This document shows, piece by piece, positions 26,401 through 34,432 of a stretch of DNA of 64,000 bases. The notes under the pieces were generated by a model that saw only the letters and a list, made by a program, of their open reading frames with translations, ran no database searches and had not been told where the DNA came from. The position numbers and the translations under genes are program-made. How positions within the stretch are numbered: the first letter of the stretch is position 1; each line of letters opens with the position of its first letter. The DNA is from CAYRVF01 sp964427535 (GTDB lineage: Bacteria > Chloroflexota > Ktedonobacteria > Ktedonobacterales > JADMIN01): contig CAYRVF010000003.1 of the NCBI GenBank assembly GCA_964427535.1, positions 1 to 64,000 on the forward strand. Direction: 5' to 3'.

Positions 26401-27177
26401 CTACGAAAACGACTGCTCGTCGCGCCAGTGCCCCGGCGTACGGCGCGCGCGAATCGGCGGCACATCCACGGGATCGCCACGCACGATGGCAGTAGGGATG
26501 TCGACTACGAGCTCCCAGATGCGCTGCGGCCCCACGAGCGCCCGCGCGGCCTGCACGCCCGCCGAGAACAGCACAGGCCGCTGGTGCACGCCAGACGTCT
26601 CCGAGGCGAGCAGGTGCGCCAGATTGCGCGTCAGCAGCTCCTCCGCGATGGCCCGACATTGGGCGGGCGCGGTCGGCGTCAGGCTAGCGGTCGTCACCTG
26701 CAACAGCGCGCCCGCCTCCACCAGAGGCACCAGGTTCTCGGACTGCGCGGCGGGGACGTAGCGCTCGATGTGCGATAGCACGGGGATATAGCCCTTTTGT
26801 CGCAGGCCGCGGATGAGCGGCACAAGCTCCGCCGCGGGCTGGTCATCGGGTGGAGCGAGCAGCACATACGGGCCGTCGTTGAGGGTCGCGAGCGTGCCCT
26901 GCGCTAGCAGCCCCTCGACATGCTCGTCCAGCGGCGCCTCGTGGCCGGCCCACACGCGCAGAGGAATGTTCACCTTCTTGAGGACCCGTTCGAGCGCCTG
27001 CACACGCCGCTGCACCTCTCGCGCAGGAACGGCGCTGTATTCCTCGGCGTAGAATGGTGTGGCGACGACCTCGGTGACACCCTCACGGCTGAGCGCCAGC
27101 GCCGTGAGAATGGACACCTCGAAGGTCTGCGGGCCATCGTCGAGCGCGGGCAGGATGTGCGTGTGAACGTCAATCAT
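26401..27177 (-). CDS. CpsB/YwqE-like PHP-domain tyrosine phosphatase
   Basis: 258-residue PHP-fold protein related to the Mn-dependent phosphotyrosine phosphatases that control exopolysaccharide assembly. The N-terminal metal motif MIDVHTHILPALDDGP and VVATPFYAEEYSA are typical, as is VLSHIERY near residue 135. The later metal motif, normally ASDAHG, here reads LASETSGVHQRP, lacking the usual Asp-x-His, so metal binding may be altered. No capsule or tyrosine-kinase gene is nearby. Start ATG follows GAGGCAGAAGGG. Histidinol phosphatase is an alternative PHP function. Confidence 0.75.
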   Translation of the reverse strand: MIDVHTHILPALDDGPQTFEVSILTALALSREGVTEVVATPFYAEEYSAVPAREVQRRVQALERVLKKVNIPLRVWAGHEAPLDEHVEGLLAQGTLATLNDGPYVLLAPPDDQPAAELVPLIRGLRQKGYIPVLSHIERYVPAAQSENLVPLVEAGALLQVTTASLTPTAPAQCRAIAEELLTRNLAHLLASETSGVHQRPVLFSAGVQAARALVGPQRIWELVVDIPTAIVRGDPVDVPPIRARRTPGHWRDEQSFS

Positions 27178-27734
27178 GGCAAGCCCTTCTGCCTCCGTCG
27201 ATGGCGTCAGTCAGCGCGAGAGAATGTTGCAAACTCAAGTATACGGCAAGTTGCGCGGACACATGATAGTATAATCAAGAGTACCAGTACATCACGCCTG
27301 TACGTATACGTAAGTGGAGCCGCGGCGCGACGGGGACGATTCTCCGCGCTTACGCCGTCGACATCGAGCGGACTGCTCATCGTGTCGCCGTCGGGAACGA
27401 GAGACACATACATTCGTCTGAACTGTATCTTTCGTTGGTTGTCATACGTCTGTGCTGGTATACGTACCCATCTGTCGGTCCACCATATGGCGCTCTAGCC
27501 TCGCACCCTCGCGTTCGCTCACCGAACGAAGGGTACGGAGAGGCTTGCCCGGATCGGAAACAGGTGGTATACTATCGTATAGTTGCTAATACGATATGCA
27601 GTCTCAAGTATGCGAATCGCCTCGGGCCGGGCGTTCGCGACAACCGATCTGTAACGTCTCGACCGGTCGCGGCCGCACGCTCACATGGGCACGCGGCTCC
27701 GCCGGGCAGATCGTAGGATGGAGTAAGCGACGAG
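27178..27734. other. A+T-rich divergent regulatory region with several palindromes
   Basis: 557 bases, less GC-rich than the rest of the window. It contains the 12-bp palindrome tacgtatacgta (27301-27312), repeated TATACG/TATACT cores near 27238, 27456 and 27568, a TATAAT at 27270-27275, and the inverted repeat listed separately. It separates the CpsB-like gene from the XRE-like regulator gene. No gene is seen. Confidence 0.55.
27573..27596. promoter_or_regulatory. inverted repeat, probable operator of the downstream regulator
   Basis: TATCGTAT (27573-27580) and ATACGATA (27589-27596) are exact reverse complements separated by eight bases. A TATACT -10-like hexamer overlaps the left side. 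The site is about 140 bases before the XRE-like gene, a position suited to autoregulation. Confidence 0.5.
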
Positions 27735-28307
27735 ATGCGGTACACGAGCGACGAGCAGCGACGGTACGCTTTCCGTGATTGGCTGCGCGAGCAGTTGCAG
27801 CGGCTTGATTTCTATCAGCGGCGGGGCAATCGCTATCTCGTGAGTGAGTTCGCGCGATACGCCAACTCTCTTGGGGCACGTGTCGAAGAAGTCAGCCTGG
27901 GGCGCTACCTGCGCGAAGAAAATCCGGTGCTGCCGACACCCGAGAGTTGCCGCGAGCTGGCGAAGGCGCTCGACCGGCACCCCGCGGAAGTGCTGATGGA
28001 GGCGGGATACCTCACGCCGGAGGATTTCTTCTACCTGCCCAGCAATATCAGCCCGTCCGAGATCCGACAGCAGGCCAGCGAGATCGATTCCTACACGTAT
28101 CTGCCCGAAGCGATCCGCGCGCAGATGAAGTATTCGCTTGAGCGACAGCTCCAGATGCCGCTGCCCGCTGAGGAGACGCCCGCCGCACCACAGGCGCAGT
28201 CCGTGCAGTCCGACAACGCGGTACCGGTAGAGAACATCGAGACGGACGTTCTGCAGTCCGAGCCGCAGCGGCCGCCCGCAACCACCAGCCGCCCGACGCG
28301 TGCGTAA
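27735..28307 (+). CDS. XRE-like helix-turn-helix regulator (degenerate)
   Basis: 190 residues. The N-terminal half reads FRDWLREQLQRL, then VSEFARYANSLG, VSLGRYLREENPVLPTPESCRELAKALDRHPAEVLMEAGYL. This has the spacing of an XRE/Cro-type domain (helices 1-3, the residue pattern before PSPESCRRLA, and the final vLxxAGyL), with a short insert between helices 1 and 2. The C-terminal 100 residues are Pro/Gln-rich and probably disordered. Start ATG is at 27735. The gene is convergent with the large unknown gene beyond the terminator. Repressor function is inferred. Confidence 0.65.
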   Translation: MRYTSDEQRRYAFRDWLREQLQRLDFYQRRGNRYLVSEFARYANSLGARVEEVSLGRYLREENPVLPTPESCRELAKALDRHPAEVLMEAGYLTPEDFFYLPSNISPSEIRQQASEIDSYTYLPEAIRAQMKYSLERQLQMPLPAEETPAAPQAQSVQSDNAVPVENIETDVLQSEPQRPPATTSRPTRA

Positions 28308-28330
28308 TCGCCCCAGCGGCACGTCTACCT

Positions 28331-28375
28331 GAGAGGACCAGGGAACAGGCATCGCCTGCCGTCCCTGGTCCTCTC
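28331..28375. terminator. strong bidirectional hairpin terminator
   Basis: gagaggaccaggga (28331-28344) pairs perfectly with tccctggtcctctc (28362-28375). An inner CAGGC/GCCTG stem is closed by the triloop ATC. It lies between two convergent genes; the flanking T-run is weak. Confidence 0.85.
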
Positions 28376-28416
28376 GTCGTTTCGGCGGCCTCATACCCCG
28401 CGTGGCGGTAGGTGTG

Positions 28417-29982
28417 TCAGAGCGAGAGCGTCGCGGAGGCTGAGCCTGACTGTGGTGCGGGTGCAGGACCGCCAGTGCCCCACATCGGCGCTCCGTTTGC
28501 CTGCGCCATGCCGAACATGCGAGCGGCCGCCGACTGGCGCATACGCAGCACGGGCAGCTCATGTAGGACGCGCGTGGACCACGTGCTCCACTCGGGGCGG
28601 CCATTCTCGCCATCGAGCTGCTGCTCTACGAGCACGGGCAGGCAGTTGTTCTGCTCGGCAAGCGCCGCGACGAACTGGTCCACCGGGTCGGGCGGGCCGT
28701 CGTGCGCGGCATACATGCTGGTAGGCAGGCCGTAGGGCGTGGGCGGGTGGCTCGCCCGCCACGACGGCTGCTGGTAGCGCGCGTCTCCGCGCGTCATCTC
28801 GGCGCGCACCTGCGCCCGCCAGTTGGGATCGCCTAGCCGCAGACGCCGGTTGTAGATCAGCACCTGCTGCCAGAGCCGTTCGGCGGGGGCGAGCAGCGTG
28901 GCTACCGCCTCCATCGCCTTGCGATAGCGGTTGAGCGTGTCGCCGCTGATGGCGGGCACCACGGGGACGGATGGACCGCCGCCAGGGAGCTGCACGCCCG
29001 CTGAGCGAGGCGCCGGAGTGAATCCCAGCACGAGCGGCAAATCGTAGCTCTCCGTCAGATGGATGGCCGCGCACCAGGCGAGCAGAAATCGTGCGATGAG
29101 CGAGCTATCCACCGAGCGCTGCCACGCCCCCGGATCGAGCACCGCGCGTCCGGTGGGGGGATCGACCAGCATCTGCCAGTCGAGGTAAATTTCGCGGGTC
29201 CCGCGGTGGTAGACGGCCAGCACGTGCGGCAGCCCGGTGCAATCGAGCGGCCGGATGGTGAGTCCGAGGCCATAGTAGACGATGGAATAGATGTCGGTGG
29301 GGCCAAGGTTGGCGTCCCCACCGGTACGCGCGGCAGCGACGTAGCGCAGGGCGCTCTCGCGGGCGAGCAAGCGCGGGTCCACCTGGCCGATGCCGATGGC
29401 CAGCCCCTGGAAGTACATCGCCTCGTGGAGGTTACCAGGCGTCATCAGCGTATTCGACGGCCACCGGCGCCCCGTGCGGCGCTCATCCTCGGCGCGCCGC
29501 TGCTGCAGCGCGTAGTAGAAATGGTCGTTCGCGGAACGCGCTGGCGGCTGCGTGTCGTTCGGCGCGCTTCCGCGTGACCGTGATGCGCCTACCCGCGAGA
29601 GGTCCGGCAGCCCCTCTGGGCCGGGAGGCATGTCAACACCATAGCGTTCGGAGAAGAGATTGCCGGCGGGCTCGCGAGCGGGCGGAGCTGGTGGCGGGGG
29701 AGGCGGCGCCTGGCGGTGCGGGTCGGCGAACGGATGCTCACCCTGTGGCGGGCGCGGCGGGTCCAGCGGCGTCAGCAGGCCGGCTCCAGCTCCGAAGTCG
29801 CGCACGGGCGTTTCGCCCGTCAGCGAAGACGAATCGGACGACTGCAAGCTCCTCAGCCAGAATGTGCCGAGTCTGCCCAGCTCGCCGCTGGGCCCATGAC
29901 TACTGTACGCCGAGTTGCCATCAGTCTCGTCACTCTCGTCCATGGGATCGTCGTCTGAGTTGTATGGGTCACCAGTATTCAC
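28417..29982 (-). CDS. large protein of unknown function, with possible degenerate IrrE-like region
   Basis: 521 residues. The first 170 are Ser/Asp- and then Pro-rich (a run of prolines near residue 80) and look disordered. The remainder is folded. I do not recognise a family with confidence. The middle (YSIVYYGLGLTIRPLD, then VYHRGTREIYLDWQMLV, then SLIARFLLAWCAAIHL) recalls the strand-strand-helix order of ImmA/IrrE domains, whose helix normally carries HExxH; here that motif is absent. GTG start at 29982 follows GGAGA; an earlier GTG and an ATG at 29942 are alternatives. Its convergent neighbour is an XRE-like gene, the usual partner of ImmA/IrrE proteins, but the order and strand differ from classic pairs. 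Confidence 0.6.
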   Translation of the reverse strand: MNTGDPYNSDDDPMDESDETDGNSAYSSHGPSGELGRLGTFWLRSLQSSDSSSLTGETPVRDFGAGAGLLTPLDPPRPPQGEHPFADPHRQAPPPPPPAPPAREPAGNLFSERYGVDMPPGPEGLPDLSRVGASRSRGSAPNDTQPPARSANDHFYYALQQRRAEDERRTGRRWPSNTLMTPGNLHEAMYFQGLAIGIGQVDPRLLARESALRYVAAARTGGDANLGPTDIYSIVYYGLGLTIRPLDCTGLPHVLAVYHRGTREIYLDWQMLVDPPTGRAVLDPGAWQRSVDSSLIARFLLAWCAAIHLTESYDLPLVLGFTPAPRSAGVQLPGGGPSVPVVPAISGDTLNRYRKAMEAVATLLAPAERLWQQVLIYNRRLRLGDPNWRAQVRAEMTRGDARYQQPSWRASHPPTPYGLPTSMYAAHDGPPDPVDQFVAALAEQNNCLPVLVEQQLDGENGRPEWSTWSTRVLHELPVLRMRQSAAARMFGMAQANGAPMWGTGGPAPAPQSGSASATLSL

Positions 29983-30555
29983 TACCCGCACTCTCCTTCG
30001 AGGGACTCCGTGGCCGCCACAAGGCCGTCCGTCAGCACTAACGGACCAGCTAGCTCTCGCGTGGCAATACCTCACCGCTGTGACCCATCCTGGGAGCGCG
30101 ACGTGGCGAGGAGACAGTTATTGCGATCTACGTATGTTTGTATGGCGTCCATCCTCCAGGTATGATGCCGCTCTCCAGCCATATCGAGAGACCGAAGCCC
30201 ATGTGAGCGGAGCCCTCGGGGAAGGAACTCCGCGTGACCCACGGTACGAAGCGGCCAGCATACCCGGAAGCGCGCTCATTGTAGCAGACAGGTGTCAAAC
30301 ACATCACGCTGCGATTCCATGGGAAACATGCGGGCAAGCGGCACAAGCGGGGGAGGAAGACGGCAGTCATACGCATGACGAAAGTACTACCAGGCGCTAA
30401 TTTCAAGAATCATTGTGTCGAGCGTGTTAGCGCGCGAGGAGGTGGGTGTGGGCCACGTTCGTGATCGCCGGCGCGTCTGTCGATGCCGAGGGGGACCTGG
30501 CGAGCAAACCCTGAATTTATCGGGCTTCTATCACTCCAGGCGAGCGCCAAATTGC
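29983..30555. other. intergenic region upstream of the SRP RNA gene
   Basis: About 570 bases with no gene or repeat that I recognise. Short open frames here lack start signals and family features. Confidence 0.5.
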
Positions 30556-30584
30556 TTGACGTCAGGGCCTCCAGGGCATATACT
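30556..30584 (+). promoter_or_regulatory. sigma70-type promoter of the SRP RNA gene
   Basis: TTGACG (30556-30561), 17-base spacer, TATACT (30579-30584). The predicted start lies at about 30591, just at the 5' end of the RNA. This is the best consensus promoter in the window. Confidence 0.85.
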
Positions 30585-30592
30585 GAACTCGA

Positions 30593-30862
30593 GGTCGTGC
30601 TAGGTGGGGAGTCCGGGCTGCCCTGTACCCGAAACGCTCGGTATGCGGGACTGAATCCCCACCCGAGGTCAAGCGCGAACCAGTCTCAAGGGACGCGAAG
30701 GTTATGAGGATTCGGTCCCCGCGCGGCAGATGCTTGCGAACCCCGTCAGGTCCGGAAGGAAGCAGCGGTAAGTGGGCCTCTCTGGGTGCCGCGGGATCGC
30801 CGGGTCTGAGCCGGAGCGTCAGGAGAGACTGGCGAGTGCCGATCGACGGTGGGTGCACGACC
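30593..30862 (+). ncRNA. ffs: signal recognition particle RNA, large type with Alu domain
   Basis: About 270 nt. The domain IV core gtcaggtccggaaggaagcag is at roughly 30747-30767, the binding site for Ffh. The 5' part gtgctaggtggggag, followed by gccctgtacccg, matches the Alu-domain start of the Bacillus-type scRNA, and ggtgggtgcacgacc is its 3' end. The ends pair: ggtcgtgc (30593-30600) with gcacgacc (30855-30862). A T-rich stretch (attttctttt) follows as a terminator. Position directly before dnaX is the same as in Bacillus. Confidence 0.95.
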
Positions 30863-31087
30863 ACATTTTCTTTTCCACTTCATTCTTCCGGCGCGAGCCG
30901 CCGTCCGATACCTCATAGGCCAGGCGCGCTATATCTCATCCTTTCTCTGCCTAGTGCCGCATCCTGGAGCGCGCCATCTTCGTCTCACATTGAGAACAGC
31001 AGCCCACTCGTGCCTTCTCGCGAGATACAATAAGAAGACGTATGCAGTGCATCTAGTCTAGCCGGGCAGAAGAGGCGGACGCGGACA

Positions 31088-33133
31088 ATGGCTTCTCAAT
31101 CGCTCTATCGCAAATGGCGGTCGCAGACGTTCTCCGACCTGATCGGTCAGGAGGCAGTCACACGCACCCTGCTCAACGCCGTGCGCGATGGCCGTCTCGC
31201 CCACGCCTATCTCTTTTGCGGCCCGCGAGGCACGGGCAAGACGAGCGCCGCACGTCTGCTCGCCAAAGCCATCAACTGCGAGCATCCCCAGAATGGCGAG
31301 CCCTGCAACGAGTGTCTCTCGTGCCGCGAGATCACCGCTGGCCGCTCGCCCGACGTCATCGAGATCGACGCGGCCTCCAACACTGGCGTCGATAGCATCC
31401 GCGAGCTGCGTGAGAACGTGAATCTGATGGGCAGTGGCGGTCATCACAAGGTCTATGTGATCGACGAGACGCATATGCTCTCGACCGCGGCTTTCAATGC
31501 ACTGCTCAAGACATTGGAGGAGCCGCCGCCGCACGTCATCTTCGTGCTCGCGACGACCGAGGCGCACAAGGTGCTGCCGACCATCGTCTCGCGCTGCCAG
31601 CGGTTCGACTTCCACCGCTTCACCACGCGCGATATTCTTGCGCGGCTACACCATGTCGCCGAGGGCGAGGGCCTCACGCTCGACCCGGCCGCCGCCGAAT
31701 TGCTCGCGCGCGCGGCCCAGGGCGGCATGCGCGATGCCCTCTCGCTGCTCGACCAGGCAGTGGCCTTCTGCGGCAACGAGATCGACGCCGTGCGCACGCG
31801 CGCGATGCTGGGGCTGGCGGACACGTCGGCGGTGCGCGGCCTGCTCGAAGCGGTGGCCGACGACCGCCCCGCCGACGGCCTGCGCCTGCTAGACGAGCTG
31901 ACGGCGACCGGTGCGGACCTGCGCCAGCTACAGGCGCAGCTCGCCGAGGACTGGCGCGCGCTTATGCTGGCACGCGCCGGAGCCGACATCGCGACCATGC
32001 TCGACCGCACGGAGGAGGAGGCGCGTGAGATCGCCGCGCTCGCCGGGCGCTTCTCGCTGGACGAGCTGATGGCCTGCGCGCGTGTCTTCGCCCGCGACAC
32101 CACCCCTGCTCGTGGCCTGCCCGTGCCGCAGCTCGCGCTGGAGCTGGCCTTCCTCGAATGCGTGACGATCCGGCAGGGCGGGTCTGTGGTGCCGGCGCCT
32201 GTCGCGCGACCCACGCTGTCAGCCCAACCGCAGCCACAGATGCCAGCGGCCGAGCCTGCGATGATGCGCGCCCCCGAGCCTGCGCCCGCGCGCCCAGCGC
32301 AGCAGCCTGCGCCCTCCCGACCGCCGCAGCCAGCCGTAGACGAGCTTGACCTCGACGCGATCGACCGGGATGAGGCGCCGCGTCCCCGTCCGGTGGCCGC
32401 GCAGCCAGCCGTCTCACCGGAGCCACGGACCAGCGCGCCGCAGATGGCTGCCCTAGCGGACGACGAGGACGCGCTGCTGGACGATGCGGACGATGCGGAC
32501 GAGCCGGACGATGTAGACGACACGCCCGCGCCCTTCGCGGTCGCCCCGCCGCCACCCGCGCAGGCGGCTCCGAGCCAGCCAGGCGCGGGAACGGAGACTG
32601 TGCGGAGGGTGCAGCAACAGTGGGCGACCATCCGCAAGGTATGCAAGCAGCGGAAGTCGAGCATCGCGGCCCTGCTGACGAACGCGCGTCCGGTTGGTAT
32701 CGAGAACGGCTCTACGCCCGCGCTGGTGATCGAGGCGGACTTCTCCTTCCATGCCTCCAATCTGCGCGCGCCCGAGAGCAAAGAGATCATCGAATGGGCC
32801 ATCGAGCAGGTGATCGACACNNNNNNNNNNNNNNNNNNNNNNNNNNNNNNNNNNNNNNNNNNNNNNNNNNNNNNNNNNNNNNNNNNNNNNNNNNNNNNNN
32901 NNNNNNNNNNNNNNNNNNNNGGTGCGTCCGTGCGCGAGACGGCGGCGCAGACCGCGGCCTACACGCCGCAACCCGCACCGGCATCGAACGGCGGCGCCCG
33001 GGTTCCGGCCACCCCCGTCGACCAGGAGGCGCTGGAAGCCGAGGTGCGCGCCGATCCCATCATCCAGGAGATCCTGCGGACGTATGACGTGGAGCTCACC
33101 GAAGTACGCCCGCTCGACCCGGAAGACGCATGA
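31088..33133 (+). CDS. dnaX: DNA polymerase III subunit tau/gamma (interrupted by an assembly gap)
   Basis: Clamp-loader ATPase. Walker A GPRGTGKT is at 45-52, zinc cysteines C64, C73, C76 and C79, Walker B VYVIDETHML near 125, the sensor region LATTEAHKVLPTIVSRCQRF near 160. A Pro/Ala-rich linker (about 370-430), an acidic Asp-rich patch near 460 and a C-terminal tau-like domain follow. N positions 32821-32920 remove about 33 residues of the C-terminal domain; the frame is kept across 100 N, but true gap size is unknown. No slippage heptamer was seen, so only the long tau form is predicted. The stop overlaps the next gene by four bases. Confidence 0.95.
   Translation: MASQSLYRKWRSQTFSDLIGQEAVTRTLLNAVRDGRLAHAYLFCGPRGTGKTSAARLLAKAINCEHPQNGEPCNECLSCREITAGRSPDVIEIDAASNTGVDSIRELRENVNLMGSGGHHKVYVIDETHMLSTAAFNALLKTLEEPPPHVIFVLATTEAHKVLPTIVSRCQRFDFHRFTTRDILARLHHVAEGEGLTLDPAAAELLARAAQGGMRDALSLLDQAVAFCGNEIDAVRTRAMLGLADTSAVRGLLEAVADDRPADGLRLLDELTATGADLRQLQAQLAEDWRALMLARAGADIATMLDRTEEEAREIAALAGRFSLDELMACARVFARDTTPARGLPVPQLALELAFLECVTIRQGGSVVPAPVARPTLSAQPQPQMPAAEPAMMRAPEPAPARPAQQPAPSRPPQPAVDELDLDAIDRDEAPRPRPVAAQPAVSPEPRTSAPQMAALADDEDALLDDADDADEPDDVDDTPAPFAVAPPPPAQAAPSQPGAGTETVRRVQQQWATIRKVCKQRKSSIAALLTNARPVGIENGSTPALVIEADFSFHASNLRAPESKEIIEWAIEQVIDXXXXXXXXXXXXXXXXXXXXXXXXXXXXXXXXXXGASVRETAAQTAAYTPQPAPASNGGARVPATPVDQEALEAEVRADPIIQEILRTYDVELTEVRPLDPEDA
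32821..32920. other. 100-base N run (scaffold gap) inside dnaX
   Basis: Exactly 100 N. Unlike the gap at 2836, flanking sequences do not repeat one another. The protein frame is the same on both sides if the gap is taken as 100 bases, but this length is probably a placeholder. Confidence 0.95.
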
Positions 33134-33714
33134 TTCCCATGACATCTGAGGATGCGCTCTCGGCGGATCAGATATTCCTCGGCTTGCGCGGCGCGAACGA
33201 GACCGCGCAGCAACAGGCGCGCACCGCCCTGGCACACGTCGCCGACCCCGAGCAGGACACTGCACACTCAGCCCTGCGCGCGGTCGTGACGACGTTTCTG
33301 ACGTCCTCGCTGCTGCCATCTGATCGGCCGCTCGTCCGCTATCTGCTCGGCGAGGAGGTCGCGACACAGCGCGCGGCGGGCGAGGGAGATACGGAGACGC
33401 TGCTCACGCTGGCAGTGGCCCTCGCGCGCTTCGCCCAGCCCGACGATGCCCTGCTGCTCTGGCAGGCACACGACGTGACCGCTGAGACGCGCGAAGCGGT
33501 GGACGTGGAGTTGATCGGCCGCGCGGGCGTCGACCGTGTGCGCCAGGCGCTCCAGCGCATCGCGGCCAGCGGGAACGCAGACAGCGCGCGCGACGCACGT
33601 AACGCGCTCGCCTGGCTGGAGAGCGGCGAGGCGCTGGGAGCCTTCGCCGACCTGCCGGCCTATTTCACCTGGGCCGAGGACCGCTACGGCATCGCCGTCT
33701 CTGGCCCCGTCTGA
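33130..33714 (+). CDS. hypothetical protein, helical-repeat-like, coupled to dnaX
   Basis: 194 residues, predicted all-helical with Ala/Leu-rich pairs (TARTALAHVADPEQDTAHSALRAVV-like segments) resembling HEAT-type repeats. It starts in the dnaX stop (ATGA overlap, 33130-33133), so it is translated with dnaX. The usual ybaB-recR genes do not follow. Function is unknown; a role linked to replication is only suggested by position. Confidence 0.65.
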   Translation: MIPMTSEDALSADQIFLGLRGANETAQQQARTALAHVADPEQDTAHSALRAVVTTFLTSSLLPSDRPLVRYLLGEEVATQRAAGEGDTETLLTLAVALARFAQPDDALLLWQAHDVTAETREAVDVELIGRAGVDRVRQALQRIAASGNADSARDARNALAWLESGEALGAFADLPAYFTWAEDRYGIAVSGPV

Positions 33715-33802
33715 CGCATCAGTGGACCAGCGTCGCGTGACGACGCAGGAGATATGGGTTAGAGCAGCGGCGCCCGGTTGGCATACGTTTTGCGATTCCA
33801 GA

Positions 33803-33860
33803 CCCTAACCCCCTACCCCCTACCCCCTTCCCTCAAGGGAAGGGGCCGCTGTTTGAGCGC
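33803..33860 (+). repeat. family A repeat
   Basis: ccctaacccccta-ccccctacccccttccctcaagggaaggggccgctgtttgagcg, with a duplicated ccccctac. It lies about 90 bases after the stop of the HEAT-like gene. Confidence 0.75.
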
Positions 33861-33966
33861 TGGTAGCGAGTGGCACGGGGGGCGGTTACCGCTCTGATAT
33901 GGGGGAGCCTTTGAGCGGGACTGGTATACGTGGTGCTGGAGAGAGGATGAGAAGGAGCTCGGGCCG

Positions 33967-34329
33967 ATGATTCCACAGACTGACGTGCCAACGCCGATGC
34001 CAGATCCCGAGGTGCCAGGCGGGCCGCTGACGCCTGGGACCGGGATGCCCATTTCGCCCGACGAACCGGCGATTCTGCCGCAAACGCCGGAGCCGGGGCG
34101 CGTCGGCTCGCCGGAGTTTCCGGGCATCACCGAGCCCGAGACGCATCCGCAGCCACCCACACCAGAGATTCCTGAGGAGCCGTTTACTGCGCCCGGGCAC
34201 GGTGCGCCCGAGACGCCGGACCCGGTGTTGCCGCAAGGTCCCGAGGAGCCGCAGGTGCCAGGACCAGAGGTGCCCGAGCCATCGACGCCGCAAGAGCCCG
34301 GCACCGACGTGCCCGATGAGCCCGCGTAA
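33967..34329 (+). CDS. small Pro/Glu-rich low-complexity protein
   Basis: 120 residues, dominated by Pro (about one third) with Glu, Thr and Gly in short EPETP/PEVPEP units; no hydrophobic segment or Cys. AAGGAG at 33951-33956, nine bases before the ATG, supports translation. Similar small Pro-rich acidic proteins occur in many bacteria without known function. A long frame exists on the opposite strand but has no start signal. Confidence rests on the ribosome-binding site and codon bias. Confidence 0.6.
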   Translation: MIPQTDVPTPMPDPEVPGGPLTPGTGMPISPDEPAILPQTPEPGRVGSPEFPGITEPETHPQPPTPEIPEEPFTAPGHGAPETPDPVLPQGPEEPQVPGPEVPEPSTPQEPGTDVPDEPA

Positions 34330-34432
34330 CCTGGCGGTGTATGCGACCACGCGGCTCTGCACGTACTTACTCATGGGTTGTGCCGAACGTCTCCGGCCGA
34401 GCAAGGCGAGGTACGTAGAAGGGCGCATGCTG

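Noticed and set aside
31453..32820. 455-residue minus-strand frame opposite dnaX
   Set aside because: Ser/Ala/Arg-rich antisense shadow with no domain.
31088..33133. Programmed frameshift in dnaX giving a gamma form
   Set aside because: No slippery A-rich heptamer is seen, though the N run hides part of the 3' region.
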